Both the position numbers and the translations under genes were made by a program. DNA of 64,000 nucleotides from Hymenolepis diminuta (Eukaryota; Platyhelminthes; Cestoda; Cyclophyllidea; Hymenolepididae). Below the pieces are notes generated by a model. The model did not search any database, was not told the DNA's origin, and saw only the letters and a program-made list of their open reading frames with translations. This document shows, piece after piece, positions 25,996 to 37,713 of this stretch. How positions within the stretch are numbered: position 1 is the stretch's first letter; every line of letters begins with the position of its first letter. The stretch lies in assembly GCA_900708905.1 (NCBI GenBank), contig CAADRB010000022.1, forward strand, positions 855,691 to 919,690, given 5' to 3'.

Positions 25996-26919
25996 GCAGA
26001 AAAAGAAAACTTTTCTGCTAGAATAACGACCAACAATAATTTAAAGGGCCTGATTTCTGGATGTTTTGAGTCTTACGAAAGATAAAGTTCGTTAAATTGC
26101 CATGTATCAGAATGTTAAACACTTGGTCAAATGCCAGTCTTCAACCGAGAGACTTTTGGGATGATAAATACTGCAGACGTAGGAACTTAATAATTGCCCA
26201 GAAACAATGAAAAATTGATGCATATATTCTTTACTTATTTGAGTAAAGAATAAATAAAACTCCAAATTCCTGGACCAAATTTCTCCACTCTTTCTCCAAT
26301 ATTAAAACTTTGAAGATCTACATCTGCCTGTCTGAATAGCGAACAAGCTTTACTAGCACAAAGGACAATTTAAGTACCAAAAGACCCCAAAGAGAACACG
26401 TCTGGTCTGGTTAACATAGTTTTATATTGTGCCAATTGCGACTGAAAATAAAAGTTGGACATAATTTTGGACGGGGGAGGTCATTCATACTCAAGTTGCC
26501 GTATCTCAAAGGAAGTTTGTCATGTTGACCGACACTGAGAATCCAGATAGCACCTTTACATTGGAAGATATAGTTTAACAAAGAATTATAGAAAATTAAG
26601 GACGAGAGTTCCAAAATTCGTTTTTAATATAGTTGCATTTGGAAATTGATCAGTGTAACATATGAAAAGAATGCCATTCAATGATCAAATACTTAAGCGA
26701 AAGTATTCATTTATGCTGCCGCTAAGAGAAAGTGTCGTATAATGGAAATCATCAGCACCTCGATCATTTTATTTTTAGATTATCCTCCCAACAATGAGTA
26801 TTGTATCTGAAAGAGAATCTGTTTCCACACAAATGGCATTATAAGTGAAACCTAATGAGTTTTGTTTCCCTAAAAAACATACTCTGTTGTCTTACCTATC
26901 TGTAAAAAGAAACTAATGA

Positions 26920-27045
26920 ATCAAGATGTGTATGAGCGATTATTCAATAAATTCAACTAGTCAGTAAGGTCGGAATATCCTCATTGTGTTGTTTCGCTAT
27001 TCCCGTGTTCAGATCCTTCCTCAAGACTAAAAATTTTAGACATTG
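26920..27045 (+). repeat. Dispersed repeat family F fragment
   Basis: Contains GTTTCGCTATTCCCGTGTTCAGATCCTTCC and AAGACTAAAAATTTT in the family order. Confidence 0.4.
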
Positions 27046-28039
27046 CAGTCACGATGTAAGTAGAAATAACTATCAGTAAATGTGATAAGGCAATGATTTG
27101 CCCTTGGTTAGCATTAACTATCTGCTTCCTGGCTATCAGACGAGATAAGAATATGACAGGAAAATTTCTATCCTGAAAGATTCCAGTGAAAGATAGGGAA
27201 AACTATTCTAGCTACAATTCTTCACCTACCGCAAAACGGGAATGCAACAGAATCGTGAAGAACTATTTTTTTATTGCGCAAGAACAGACAAGAGACACCA
27301 ATCTTGAATTCAGTTGGCTGAAAATGTGATTAAGTTGGAGAGCAGAATCTCAGAAGAAAAACCGCTCAAAGGTGAAGGGAAGGTGGGAAGAAGACAGAAA
27401 ACGGGGCAAAAATCAATAAGCGAATAAGATACCGCATATAGGGAAAAATATCAGTATAGATTTACTGACTTCTCAATACAATCTGTCTATCAATTAAATA
27501 TGAACAAGCAGATAAAAATATAATGAATTTTGAGCGCAGAGATTTTAATCACGAATAGAATCAAACCTAAATCCGGAACTCTGTCTCCAAAGCAAAAAGT
27601 GAACGATCTGATGAATTAAAGAGTTCAGATGAAACCAAACCCTTTTTATTTCCTAGCTTTGCTTCTCCTTTTTTCTTACTTTCGCCGCTCTATATTTAAA
27701 TTGTTTTACTTTGATGTGGGTAATAAACAAAAGCGGTGATGAAAATCGGCGAGAATAGTAATTTTAATTACTTTTGTGAAAGTTTATTTAATGTGCTGAC
27801 AAATAAAAAAGCATATTCTAGTGATGAAAAAATGTATTTTTGGTTGGTTTCAGTTCATATTTTTAGATACACAAAGTTATATAGCAGAATTTAGAAAGAC
27901 CTAGGGAAAAATTTATCGATTACCTCAAGCATTTGGATCTGCTACAACTGATCACCTTTGCAAACTCTACCTAAAACTTCAATTTTCTCATTAGCAAAGG
28001 GTCGTAGCTGTTTCGCTCGAATTTGTGCAAACTGGTATC

Positions 28040-28105
28040 TTTCGGTAGTGCAGCAGTTAACGCGCTCGTCTGTTAAGTCAAAAGGCGAGGGTTTACAAAC
28101 GTTTC
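28040..28105 (+). repeat. tRNA-like sequence, Asn-like anticodon loop
   Basis: GTAGTGCAGCAGTTAACGCGC (about 28045-28065) closely matches a tRNA D arm/A box. Next comes CTGTTAA, which reads as an anticodon loop with GTT (Asn), then GGGTTTACAAAC as a diverged B box. The anticodon stem does not pair and the T loop is changed, so a tRNA pseudogene or SINE head is more likely than an active gene. Confidence 0.45.
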
Positions 28106-28841
28106 GACAGCACTCGCTACAGATGAAGACTAAGAGTAAGAAAGAATCTATTGATTGAATTAAGGTTCTACTTAGACAACACAAAAGACCCAGGTAAGGG
28201 GACCGGACGTGTAGAATATCAATTATATTTTGTACAGCTATTTGCGTATTTATAGTAAAACAAGAAATAAGAACTTAAAGTTAAACAATTTTAGCAGATT
28301 TCAGGACTGTAAATATTGCCTTATACCGGGTAATCGCCACCCATTATCTAAACTCGCTCAATTTCAGATGCTGGCTTTCTTGTGACATCGGACAACTCAG
28401 AGTTGGATCGTGAAATATGTAACCATGACACTACACGCGAATTCAAATCTCCATCAAGAAAATGATTAAAATTGTCCCAATTGTATTATTTTCGGATAGA
28501 AATAAACTTCTTACGTATCCTGAAGAGACGCAAATTACAACCATAGCTCCAGAAATATCCTTCCTTTTCATAAAAGAAATCTCCATGTTATACCTCCCTT
28601 CTCATTTTGTAACCCATCTTTATGTCAAAATCGTAATTGCAATACATGCATTAACAGATAATTTATTTTGGTCAAATGGACTCAAAATATGACACCTTGA
28701 GGAAAGGACACTGAACGGGAATACAAATACATCATTGCATGGGTGGTGGAAGTGTGTGTCTCCGAACGTACATTTGTGGAGTATGCGAAAAGTACAATCT
28801 CCAAAATTAGGAAATGATTATTAGAAATAGTTAATTACTAC

Positions 28842-28949
28842 ATGTTCTCTATCCACTGCCCACACTCGGTGAGTGGAATGGCCAACTTCATTGGTTCGGC
28901 TAACAATGACACAAATCGGATTTCCCACCAAGAAATCTTCGTAATGGCA
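28842..28949 (-). CDS. Orphan exon candidate
   Basis: On the minus strand an acceptor (TGTACAGTGTAG) is followed by 36 open codons reading HYEDFLVGNPICVIVSRTNE and then GHSTHRVWAVDREH, with weak donors GTAGTA or GTAATT after it. The residue pattern looks like protein and no family was recognised. It could belong to the large-intron gene at 2171-16312 or to the hypothetical gene at 34773-35384, but neither phase fits well. If not spliced, the frame closes with TAA shortly after. Confidence 0.25.
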
Positions 28950-29474
28950 CTACACTGTACAACATGAATGCTGAAAAATTCTTCCCTCAAGGTGCTTGGG
29001 AGCTTAAGCAAACTAATTAAATAAACTAAACGGAATAAAGAATCTACCTTAGTCTTCAGTGTGCTTAAGAAAGGTCAATAATGCCATTAAACAGAACTTG
29101 TTCATATGCTAATATATTTTAATTAACTGTCTACAGCAAAAAGAGAGTAAGAAAAAATGTCTTTCAATATCAGCGCATTAACATGGAGTCATACGAGGGC
29201 TATTGAGATTAAAACTATTGAAGCCGATAATTTTATAAAATATCCCAATTTCATTTTTTCACCCCATTTGTGATTTAATTTCCAGAAGATACCAAGCAAA
29301 TATGTCCAAGATACTATTTTCTAACAACTTCAAATAGCTAACCACTTTTCTGTTAAATTTGTAAGGAATAAATAACTTCCAAGGCCATTTAAAGAAGTAT
29401 ATCTCAAACCTTATCCTGGGCAAAACAGTAAAATCATTGGCCTTCTTGGTGGGAAAATCAAAGTCTGTCATCCT

Positions 29475-29770
29475 TTTACCTTTATTAAACCAGCACGCTT
29501 GGCCATTCCGGCCATTCTCAACCTACGTCCAACCATTATCTTACTTAATTTGCGGATCTGATCCGATTTTCGATCACCACTTGGTTCTGCGTATGATTCA
29601 TTCCTCGTTTTGTAAGCCGTTTGTCGATTTTTCTACCTTGTCAGACATCTGTATTTTACAATTCACTCTGCAAATCAGTTCCATTATGAGCTTATTAATC
29701 TCAAGCATAACGGATGATTTAACATGTCCACAGAATCTCGAGTATTCTCAAAGTTTCGAGATTGCCTTCT
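29475..29770 (+). repeat. Upstream block of the duplicated unit (locus L2)
   Basis: About 100 bp around TTTTCGATCACC...GTTCTGCGTATGATTCATTC matches about 7305-7400 (TTTTCGATTACC...GTTCTCCGTGTGATTCATCC). It lies 5' of the lysine-rich gene in L2 and next to the 3'-UTR-like block in L1. The 111-codon open frame across it is not clearly protein. Confidence 0.5.
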
Positions 29771-30218
29771 AACAATTCCAATGGTACCAGATTTTCACTA
29801 TTCTGACGGAATGCTCATTTTAACTTATCTCCTTGCTGGAATAAATTCAAGTTATTTTATAACATACTATTTCCCCCATTATATGCCTTAAAACCAAGAC
29901 ATCCACGTGCATGACATGCAGATCGTGCAGGTATCGACCACCGGTCTCGTGAAAAGTTGCCTTAACTACACTTACGAGATGATTCCGATTTTTTACGATA
30001 TCATCTTTGTGATTTTTATTTTCCATCTGCCGCACATCACAACGCCAATCCGATGGATGATGACTGGCATGACCCTTATCACACCAGTTCTGCGGTATCT
30101 CCTTCGAGGGAGATCACCAGGCAGGATTGACGGATTTTTGGCCGGGAGTGTGACAGAGGAAGGAAAAAGCAGACCATCAAGAAGAAGGAATGCTTTAAGA
30201 CGCAGACTTTCACATGCA

Positions 30219-31258
30219 ATGTCCACTAACTCAAAGAATGAGAAGCATAGAAAACATCATCCAGTGTACCTGGGTAAGTCGATCGGAGTCTTTCGTTTCT
30301 TATATGACTTATTTCTCTTTTCTAATATTAATTCAAAATTTGCTGCTTTTGGATAAATTGAAACGATTATTGGCATCAAAACAAATGATTAATTTAGGGG
30401 CTCAGACTGATGAAATCCTTAGTGATAAAATTGTGAATAATGTAAACAATGAGAAGACCAGTGGACCATTGGTCGCTGATAAAAAGACTGATAAGTATGG
30501 AAACCATAAACCTGTGTACTTGGGTACGTAGAAGTCCTTCATTATTGCCTGGCTTCTCTCTCCCGACTTTTATTTCATATCTTGTCGTTTTAGATGAAAT
30601 GAAGGGTCGATTGGCTACTCTGAACAAGCACCGCAATCAGTCTAAAGAAACAAGAACTGTCATCAAGAGAAATGGAAATAAAAATTCGCATAAAATAGAA
30701 TGTCAAGTGACTATGGCTAGACTTTCTGGTTTTAACCACTCCTTCAAGAAAACCAAAGATAGAAAAACTGACGTTAAAGTGAATAGCAGAAACAAGAGCA
30801 CACAGGTTAGACTTGATGAAGAAGGAAAGGACATAAGAATCAAGCAAATAAATACGGGTACCAAAGTTAACAGAGACAAGAGAGCACAAGTTGGACTTAT
30901 TGAAGAGGGAAAGGATATGAAAATAGAGCAAACTGAAACCGGTGTAAAACGGAGTAGTCAGGACAAAAGAGCATGGGGTGACCTTGATAAGGAGAGAAAA
31001 GCCACATCTCTCTCTAACAAAGCTACTGGTGAGAATAGTATTATATTTAACTATAAATCACATTGTGACGCTTTTTCCGATCTTTATGACTCGGAATTAA
31101 ATTTGAATTCGGCAGACCAGAAGAGTTCTACTCAGGAGAATACACTTCTCTTTGGCGATCTGTGGCAACCGGCAAAGGGAAGAATCATGATGAATCATGG
31201 TGAATACAATGCTAAAAGAGCAATGAAATTTTTGCCCTTTAGGGAAACGGATCTGTGA
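30219..31258 (+). CDS. Lysine-rich protein of unknown function
   Basis: Not recognised. Proposed exons 30219-30273, 30398-30523 and 30594-31258 give 281 residues in one frame; the start ATG at 30219 is provisional and further 5' exons are possible. Donors are GTAAGT and GTACGT; acceptors are AATTTAG and CGTTTTAG. Exons 1 and 2 both end on the same peptide (HHPVYLG, HKPVYLG). Sequence after each junction (DKLKRLLASK, DEMKGRLATL) is also alike, pointing to exon duplication. The last exon holds degenerate 30-residue repeats rich in Lys/Arg and Glu (VRLDEEGKDIRIKQ, VGLIEEGKDMKIEQ, WGDLDKERK) and a conserved-looking tail, LWQPAKGRIMMNHGEYNAKR. No signal peptide or membrane segment is seen; the composition suggests a nucleic-acid-binding or structural role, which is inference only. 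A broken paralogue lies at 48165-48520 (minus). Confidence 0.6.
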
Positions 31259-31800
31259 AAAAAATACATACAATTTAACTGAATAACTATATTGTGTTAT
31301 TTTTATTTCCATCGAAAGGCAAAGCGTAAAAATCGGTATAATAATTCATTTAAGATTAGAAACATGAAATATTATTTTGTTTAAGCTTGAAATTTTTCCT
31401 TCATACGTATAGGCCTCTTTATTAGAGCTATTTACTAGCAATATGTACAAACAAACTTTTCAATGAATTTAAAAATAGGTAATCTGAAATCGATAAAGAG
31501 AACTTGAATGATCGTGTAATTAAAAAAAAAGCAAACAAAGTTGTGGGAGCAAAGAGGAGAGGAAGGGCATTTTTCAATCCAAACAATGCAGTTCTTAGAA
31601 TTATCATATGATCATTTTGTTGACAAATTATTTATCACGTGGGAGTATTTTAAAGCCATTCAACTTGAGATGTGTTTTCTAACACTCATCTTTTGGAGTG
31701 GAAGTAAAAGCTCGAATTCTGCCACATTTTTCCCTTTATTAGACTATCATAATATTTGCTAATGGCCATTCCGTTCTATGGGTGTTTCCAGATGGGTATC
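31259..31800 (+). repeat. 3' flank of the duplicated unit (locus L2)
   Basis: Downstream of the stop the sequence still matches the reverse complement of 47780-48165. Shared landmarks are GATTAGAAA, CCTCTTTATTAG then TTATTTACTAGCAA, TTTCAATGAATT, and further on CTCGAATTCTG...CTTTATTAG...TGGCCATT...ATGGGTGT, where the other copies read CTCGAATTTTGGCA...CTTTATTAACCGATC. About 200 bp in between have no counterpart. The match shows that the paralogy covers more than the coding exon. Confidence 0.5.
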
Positions 31801-34772
31801 AAACTTTGAATCGATTAAAACGAAAAATATACTATAAGATTTTAATTTAAGTAGTAAGTAATGGAAATAAAAGGAGAGATAACTTATTTTAGAAAAATAG
31901 GCGAGGAAGTTTCAAGACGGAGACGTTATTTAATGCGAGAAAAACATTTTAAGAAATATTTGCTTCAGAGAAAACAACATTTTATTATTTGTGTCTGATT
32001 TATTTTTCCTATATTTACATTATTTGCCCACTTGTATATTTCCAAGTCACAATTAAAGTTCGTTTTGTACCTAACTGATTTCTATGTGTGTTCTCTTTCA
32101 TCTCTTTCTTGGAAATCTGGGATATCAGGCACGTGAAGATAGAAAAGGGAAGGAATTTATTTCCGCAATTTAGTCCTAGTTGCAATAAAAATAAAAAACT
32201 GCCGCTGAATAAAATATTTTTAATTTCAATTTGTGGAAAGAAAGATATATTATCACAATTAAGAGAGAGCTCAGTTTCAGAAACATATTTTTTGCGAGGG
32301 CCGGTAACATGTAACAGGCGCTGCGTGTACCGAAAATTGCCAGGTGAAAACTGACAATTATTGTACGAGTAAAGATTAACTGAAAAGTTGTACAACATAC
32401 TGCTTTGCAAATGACTTAATAATACATTCTTCCAAATAATTATATTTACTCTCTAATATATTGATGATCGGTTAGTGAAATTGTGAAAAATAAATCCCAG
32501 ATTATCATTACCAAAATTATAAGTAGATAAAATCACAATTATAAATTATTCAGTAGTCCAACCAACTTTATTTAGAGTTCATCAACGGGCGAAATAGGAG
32601 AATTCCAGCGTTTAGAAAAGGCTTATTTCGCGGCAAAAAGTTACTTAAATAGGAATAAAGACGATAAAATGAGCGATCAAATGTCCTTTGTGATTTAATT
32701 TATTCAGCAATATTCATATATTCATCTTGGGTCAATTCTAGTGAGTTTTGTTGAAATCGTGTTATCTCTTACAACCTACTATTAGAAGAAACAAGATATC
32801 TTAGCTCTGATATTTTAAGATTATTTAAACTGTTTAATATCACACAGGATCATCCTGCTTTCTTAACCTTTGGAAGAAAAATAAATCAAGGTACCAAGAT
32901 TGACCATCAAAATCTGAAGGACCCCCAAAAACTTCTTAAAATTTTTTAGCAATATGAATTTAATTTGTTTTGACTGGAAATCATGTTTGCGCTTTTGCGT
33001 TTACTCGAGCTGTTTCATTTGGAAAGTCTTGACAAGCGATTTACACTGGTCTTTTCGCAATAACTCAATTTATGCCTGTAAAGTCCAATGACACGTCGGT
33101 CACGCTTGACTCTCACGTTCTCTCCTAATTCATTTACCTTTTCCCTCGCGATCTCCTTCGTCAGTGTTTTTCTGCTCTCACACTCACCCTACCTAACTCG
33201 ATTCTAAATAATTGTGTTTAATAAACTCTGCTGTACTCGCAACTAATTTTTTTGGATTAATGGCACTTTGGTTGTCTGCTGCTAGCGATAGTCCTGGTCT
33301 TAGCTCTTACAAATTAAACGACCGGTCAACAAGTACCGCGTATTGAGGACAAGAATTTGCTCAGTAATCCAGGCGACAATTAAAAAATCTGAAATCATTA
33401 ACATTACTTGCTCATTAAGCACATATTTTACAGCCCGAATCAAAAAATCGGATAAATTAAGACTACTTGATTCCTTGACTTTGAAGTCTGTATTCTTTTA
33501 ATCCCATCCCCTTTATCATGTGCTGGGCTCTGTTATTCGATATCAGTTGTTTTCCACAATGACAAATTGTTGCGTACTGTAATGTAATATTTAAAACGGT
33601 TGACCAAGCGCCCAAATTAACCAACCGATCAATAAGTTCCGAAACAAGAGACAAAGGTTGACATTCGGGTATTTGCACATTAGAAAATGAAGCTTTTGAC
33701 TATGCAAAGGATTAAAAAGATAACAATCTAATTCCAATTATCAAATTTTGTAAGATTCCCAGTGATCGACTTTATCTTCTACTACTTTGCTATCCCATTC
33801 CCTTAGCCCATATTGACTGCTTTTTTATTCCTTATATTCAGATACCTCCATACGGCGAAAAATTTGGCATTTTTTGCGGTACCCTAAAAAATAAATTAAT
33901 ATAAACAGAAATACAAGCCGAATAACACCTAAAAGTAGTCCCATCATCAACACTCGAAGTGTTATCTCTCAGTACATAATAAACACGTGAATATTCAAAT
34001 TATCGATTCGAGTACTTATCTTGGCAGGCACACCGCATTTTATTCTTTGAAAGCTATTCATCAACTTATATTGCAGTCCTAATTTCAATTCACATAATCC
34101 GGGAAAAATGTGGATTATTAATAGTTAAATTTCCCATTAATTTTACCATCTTGAATTAAAATACTGGAAAAGACGATATTTCTATTAAGTGCATAAAACT
34201 GATTCATTCATTTACCGAGGAGGATAAAAATATTTACAATTAATTATTGGATTAAGGGGTTTCAAGAATTGATATCTCTCGGAAAAAATTAGCTGCAAAT
34301 TCAATCAAAATAAGGATATAAAGGAGTAATTAGGTATCAAATGCTTCGTACAGACATAGTTAGTTGACAACTTTGAGGTTAAGCAGAAAATTGCGCCGTA
34401 AACGTGTAATTATAAACAATATTCGGATATGCTTCTCATCTTTTTATTTTACAAAGACCTCAAATTATTAGTAAATTTCACAATAATCTCACGAAAAAGC
34501 TAATCTGGTGTTCAGTTTCATCGTTATTAATTATGCTCATCGTTCATATTTCATTCCAAGGAATATGACTCGGTGTAACAAACCAAATATAAAACTTGAA
34601 ATAGAAAAACCTCAGTGAAAGAAAAGTTTACATTAACTTAAAATAAGAGCCTCAATGTGCACCGATTAGATCAACTCGGTGTTATCATTTTCATTCAAAT
34701 TTAACACACATGCACACAAATAAAAAGATAAAACAATAACTACATCAAAAGCATTGCATATTAGATACTTGC
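31801..34772. other. Intergenic/intronic stretch with repeats
   Basis: No secure gene. Overlapping frames of 131 codons (minus, 32015-32410) and 88 codons (plus, 32088-32354) occupy one low-complexity region and neither looks clearly coding. Family F pieces lie at about 32840-32910 and 33310-33840. Confidence 0.4.
33310..33840 (+). repeat. Two adjacent dispersed repeat family F copies
   Basis: The first copy (about 33310-33590) reads CCGGTCAACAAGTACCGC, AGTAATCCAGG, TTTTACAGCCCGAATC, then CTACTTGATTCCTTGA and a TTGTTTTCC block. At 33620 the family start reappears (CCAACCGATCAATAAGT) with a second, poorer 3' part (TACTTTGCTATCCCATTCCC). This head-to-tail placement suggests tandem insertion or duplication. 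Confidence 0.5.
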
Positions 34773-35384
34773 CTAAGAGGGTTTGAAAGAAATCAGCAAA
34801 AGCAAAGACAGCAACTTTTGCACTGAAGTAATCACCGACAAAACGATTTTTCGATCCAATAACCAAAAATTCCATGGCTCTGCATAGGTTCTAAACGAGC
34901 GAGAGTAGAATTTGAATAGAATGTGTAAACGTACGCTTTTTAGGCTGTTTAGGGCTGGAACCCGGCCTTTCTGTAAACCCTTACTGATATGCCAACTATG
35001 ATGGTACCCAGGAAAATCTCGACTCTCAATATCAAATCGACCATAATTCCGTAATTGAGAGAGTTGTTGGTTATTTAGGCGTCGACTTCTTTGGCGTTCA
35101 TCTTTTGCGAGAACACGATATTCGTTGAAGTCTTGATGAACAAACAATTCACCCGCATTTGGAGCATCGTAGGGTTTTTCCAAGTCAGCAGAAAGGAGAG
35201 AGGGCGGTAAAGAGACAAACCAATTATTCCAAATAAAAAGAGTATTTTCAACAAGTGAAAGGATTGGAGTAAGACATTCGTTCTGAATCGAAGTTGGTGG
35301 TTGTGGTAAAGATCCACTAGTGAATAATGGCTTCTTTCCTGGTCGTGGTATTTCACAAATACGAGGATCTAATAGAGCCTCCAT
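34773..35384 (-). CDS. Hypothetical protein, two exons (partial)
   Basis: Not recognised. An ATG at 35384 opens 150 codons that look coding (starts MEALLDPRICEIPRPGKK; a basic stretch DERQRSRRLNNQQLSQLRNY lies near residue 95). A 44-nt intron (34891-34934, GTACGT...CGTTTAG) joins it in phase to 34773-34890, which reads LCRAMEFLVIGSKNRFVGDY then FSAKVAVFAFADFFQTLL. That exon ends at TTAG/GCAAGT, a typical GC-AG donor, leaving phase 1. Without the splice, the first frame runs on to a different 207-residue end. The following exon was not identified; a distant in-phase candidate near 28964 was too weak to call. The second exon is mildly hydrophobic, possibly membrane-associated. No expression signal is visible. 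Confidence 0.5.
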   Translation of the reverse strand: MEALLDPRICEIPRPGKKPLFTSGSLPQPPTSIQNECLTPILSLVENTLFIWNNWFVSLPPSLLSADLEKPYDAPNAGELFVHQDFNEYRVLAKDERQRSRRLNNQQLSQLRNYGRFDIESRDFPGYHHSWHISKGLQKGRVPALNSLKSVRLHILFKFYSRSFRTYAEPWNFWLLDRKIVLSVITSVQKLLSLLLLISFKPS

Positions 35385-36275
35385 TATAGAATACACTTTT
35401 CAGATACAACCATCTAAAATATACAAAATACTAAACACAATGCTGAAACTTCTTCAGGTATTGTAATACTGGAAAATTCTTTCTTTTAAGTTTATTTAAA
35501 AAATATGCGGAAAAAAAATACTTAATAACTTGTTGAAATATTGCACGTACAAATGACAATTATTTGGTCGAAAACTGCTTCCGTAATATCCTTAATTACA
35601 AACCGCATTTAACCGAGGTGTGCTAATGATGCAACTATATTGGAAATAAACACTGATATCAATTAATAATTCTAAGAAATATATACTCGTTCATGAGATA
35701 GCACCAACCGACGTCCTCTAATTTCGTGGTTCAAGGACGAAAGTGGGTGAATCCGGCTTCAAATGACCCTGGAGTGAAGGTGATTGAAGAAGCAGCATCA
35801 ACATCAGTTTTAAGAGCACAGGTTATATCTAATAGAAATCTATTATAGCTGAAATTTTATTTTCCGTTTATAATTAATTTTTAAATGCAAAATTTAAAAA
35901 TATTAAAAAATTTTATGCCACGATACGTAAAATTATGTTACGATGTTACGGTTTAAAAAGATTTGCAAATTGTAATTCAACAATGTGATAATCAAATGTT
36001 GCTAGTAACTTGGCTGACTAAAAGCGTTTTGATTTAGTGCATTAACCCTCTCTTTTTTACGTAGTTAATATTCACAATATCAAATTCTCTTTAAGATTGA
36101 AGTTGTAAAACTAGTAACCTTTGGCTGTTGTTTTATTTGTCCTAGATTTTTGCCAGAATAATCAAACGCATCTACATTAAATGTAAAAGAATAGCCTATG
36201 TCTTACGATGCAAAATTTCTGAGAATGTTTTTAGCACTCATTTATTTAAGCATATTTATTAAGATATGCGTGCCA
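35385..36275. other. Upstream flank of the hypothetical gene
   Basis: AT-rich, non-coding by eye. It could contain the promoter of the minus-strand gene at 34773-35384, but no recognisable element was found. Confidence 0.35.
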
Positions 36276-36277
36276 TA

Positions 36278-36573
36278 GCCAGCAGATATCTATTAATACC
36301 TCCCGATTAAAAATGATTGACTAGCGATAGGTTCTCCACTATAGTGTCCACAGGTGGTCTCGCTGTGTACTTGTGTATTTGCACATAGATACCTAAACAG
36401 ATGTCTATCATCACGCCGAGACTCCGACGACGACTGATATCTAACAAAGAGATTTTTTGTGTATAAACCTAATTTACTTAATAATAAATTAGGGTGGCTT
36501 GTTTGCCACCTTCAAACTGATCTGACGACATGAGTGACTTGACTTATTCCATTTATTCGATCGATGTGACCCC
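36278..36573 (+). repeat. Left terminal inverted repeat
   Basis: Starts GCCAGCAGATATCTATTAAT and fades at about GATGTGACCC. Near its inner end it has a short palindrome, GGTGGCTTGTTTGCCACC (36493-36510). Confidence 0.9.
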
Positions 36574-37713
36574 TGGGTTATTACAATTTGGATATAAATT
36601 TCACCTCTTATAAAGTTACCAAATATTGTTGATTATGCAGTGATCAGATAAAGTAAATCATTCTCAAATTAAAGTTTCTTCTTCCAGTAATCATTGATTA
36701 TTTCCTTCTCAAGATTGTCATTATGCAATAATTGCGCTTCTTGAAACATTAGATTCTCTGCTTTGATCTCAATTTTCACCTTCAAATCCGTCGCGGCTGC
36801 CTTCTGGTTTGTTTTAATTAGATTGTTTAGACCACCAAATTAACCCTTGAGTGATTTTGTCGTCTCATTATACCCCATCGAAATAAACTTAAACCTTTCC
36901 ACATCTTTATGCTACCCCTTTCGAGAGAATTATGTATTCTCCCTCCACACATGTACAAAGCGGTCCTATTCAAGCACATCCCCTATTCGCATGTTAACAC
37001 TCAGTCCCTCTTCCTCACTCCTATGAGCCCTCTCCGTTTTCTGTAATGTTTTCCAACCAGTGATTTCTTTGTTCTCCATCCTGCTGCCAAAGTAAAGATC
37101 CGTAGAAATGGAGGGTATAGTCTGCAGAATAGTTAAGGTTTAGAATCAGATAATCGCATGTTATTTATTCTTCTAAAATTTCATTTAAGTGGATGATATC
37201 TTTGTAATTCATGTCTCAAATTTCCAAGCGATAAAATATTATTCAATTTTACTATCATTTCCATTTTTAAATTTAATTAATAATTGACACAATCATATTT
37301 TTCTAAATAAATTTTAAAATTTTTATTCAGTATTCTCAGAAGTTTGTGTTCCACCATGTGGATGTAAAAATGCAATTATGGGGAATACCTTAACCTGACA
37401 ACTTTAAAATATAATTGTAAAATTGCCCTCCTAATTCCTAAAACGCATTGAAGAACGCACCACTTGAAAAAATTTAGGTGGTTGAGAATTAGTATTTATT
37501 ATTTTTGCCCCTTTTACAGACTAAGATAAACACTGCTGTCGCAAATTAAGACCTTACAAGTTTGTATATAATCCATTCTGCTAGCGATAAAACTATAATT
37601 TCCGTATATACTTCTCTTAATATGTTTACGAAGTATTATACACTTGCATTTTTTGTTACAAATGTTCCTTTTATAGAAATTCTGCAGCAGAATGCTAGAA
37701 GAAGCAATATGTA

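Larger units (their letters stand above)
16313..28841. other. Gene-poor stretch with repeats
   Basis: No exon here is secure. It may be upstream intron of the minus-strand gene or intergenic sequence. It contains AT microsatellites, family F copies, two tRNA-like sequences and an LTR-like block. Open frames such as 18769-19098 (minus) and 24137-24430 (plus) lack protein-like patterns. Confidence 0.4.

Noticed and set aside
26491..26553. Possible extra upstream exon of the unknown large-intron gene (GQHDKLPLRYGNL)
   Set aside because: The donor phase fits, but the acceptor has a poor pyrimidine tract and the intron would be about 10 kb. Kept only as a note.
32015..32410. 131-codon minus frame and 88-codon plus frame over the same bases
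   Set aside because: Low-complexity AT-rich sequence, two strands open at once, no family pattern and no good splice context.
34773..35396. 207-codon single-exon version of the hypothetical minus-strand gene
   Set aside because: The last 50 or so codons look random, whereas splicing the 44-nt intron gives a more protein-like continuation.
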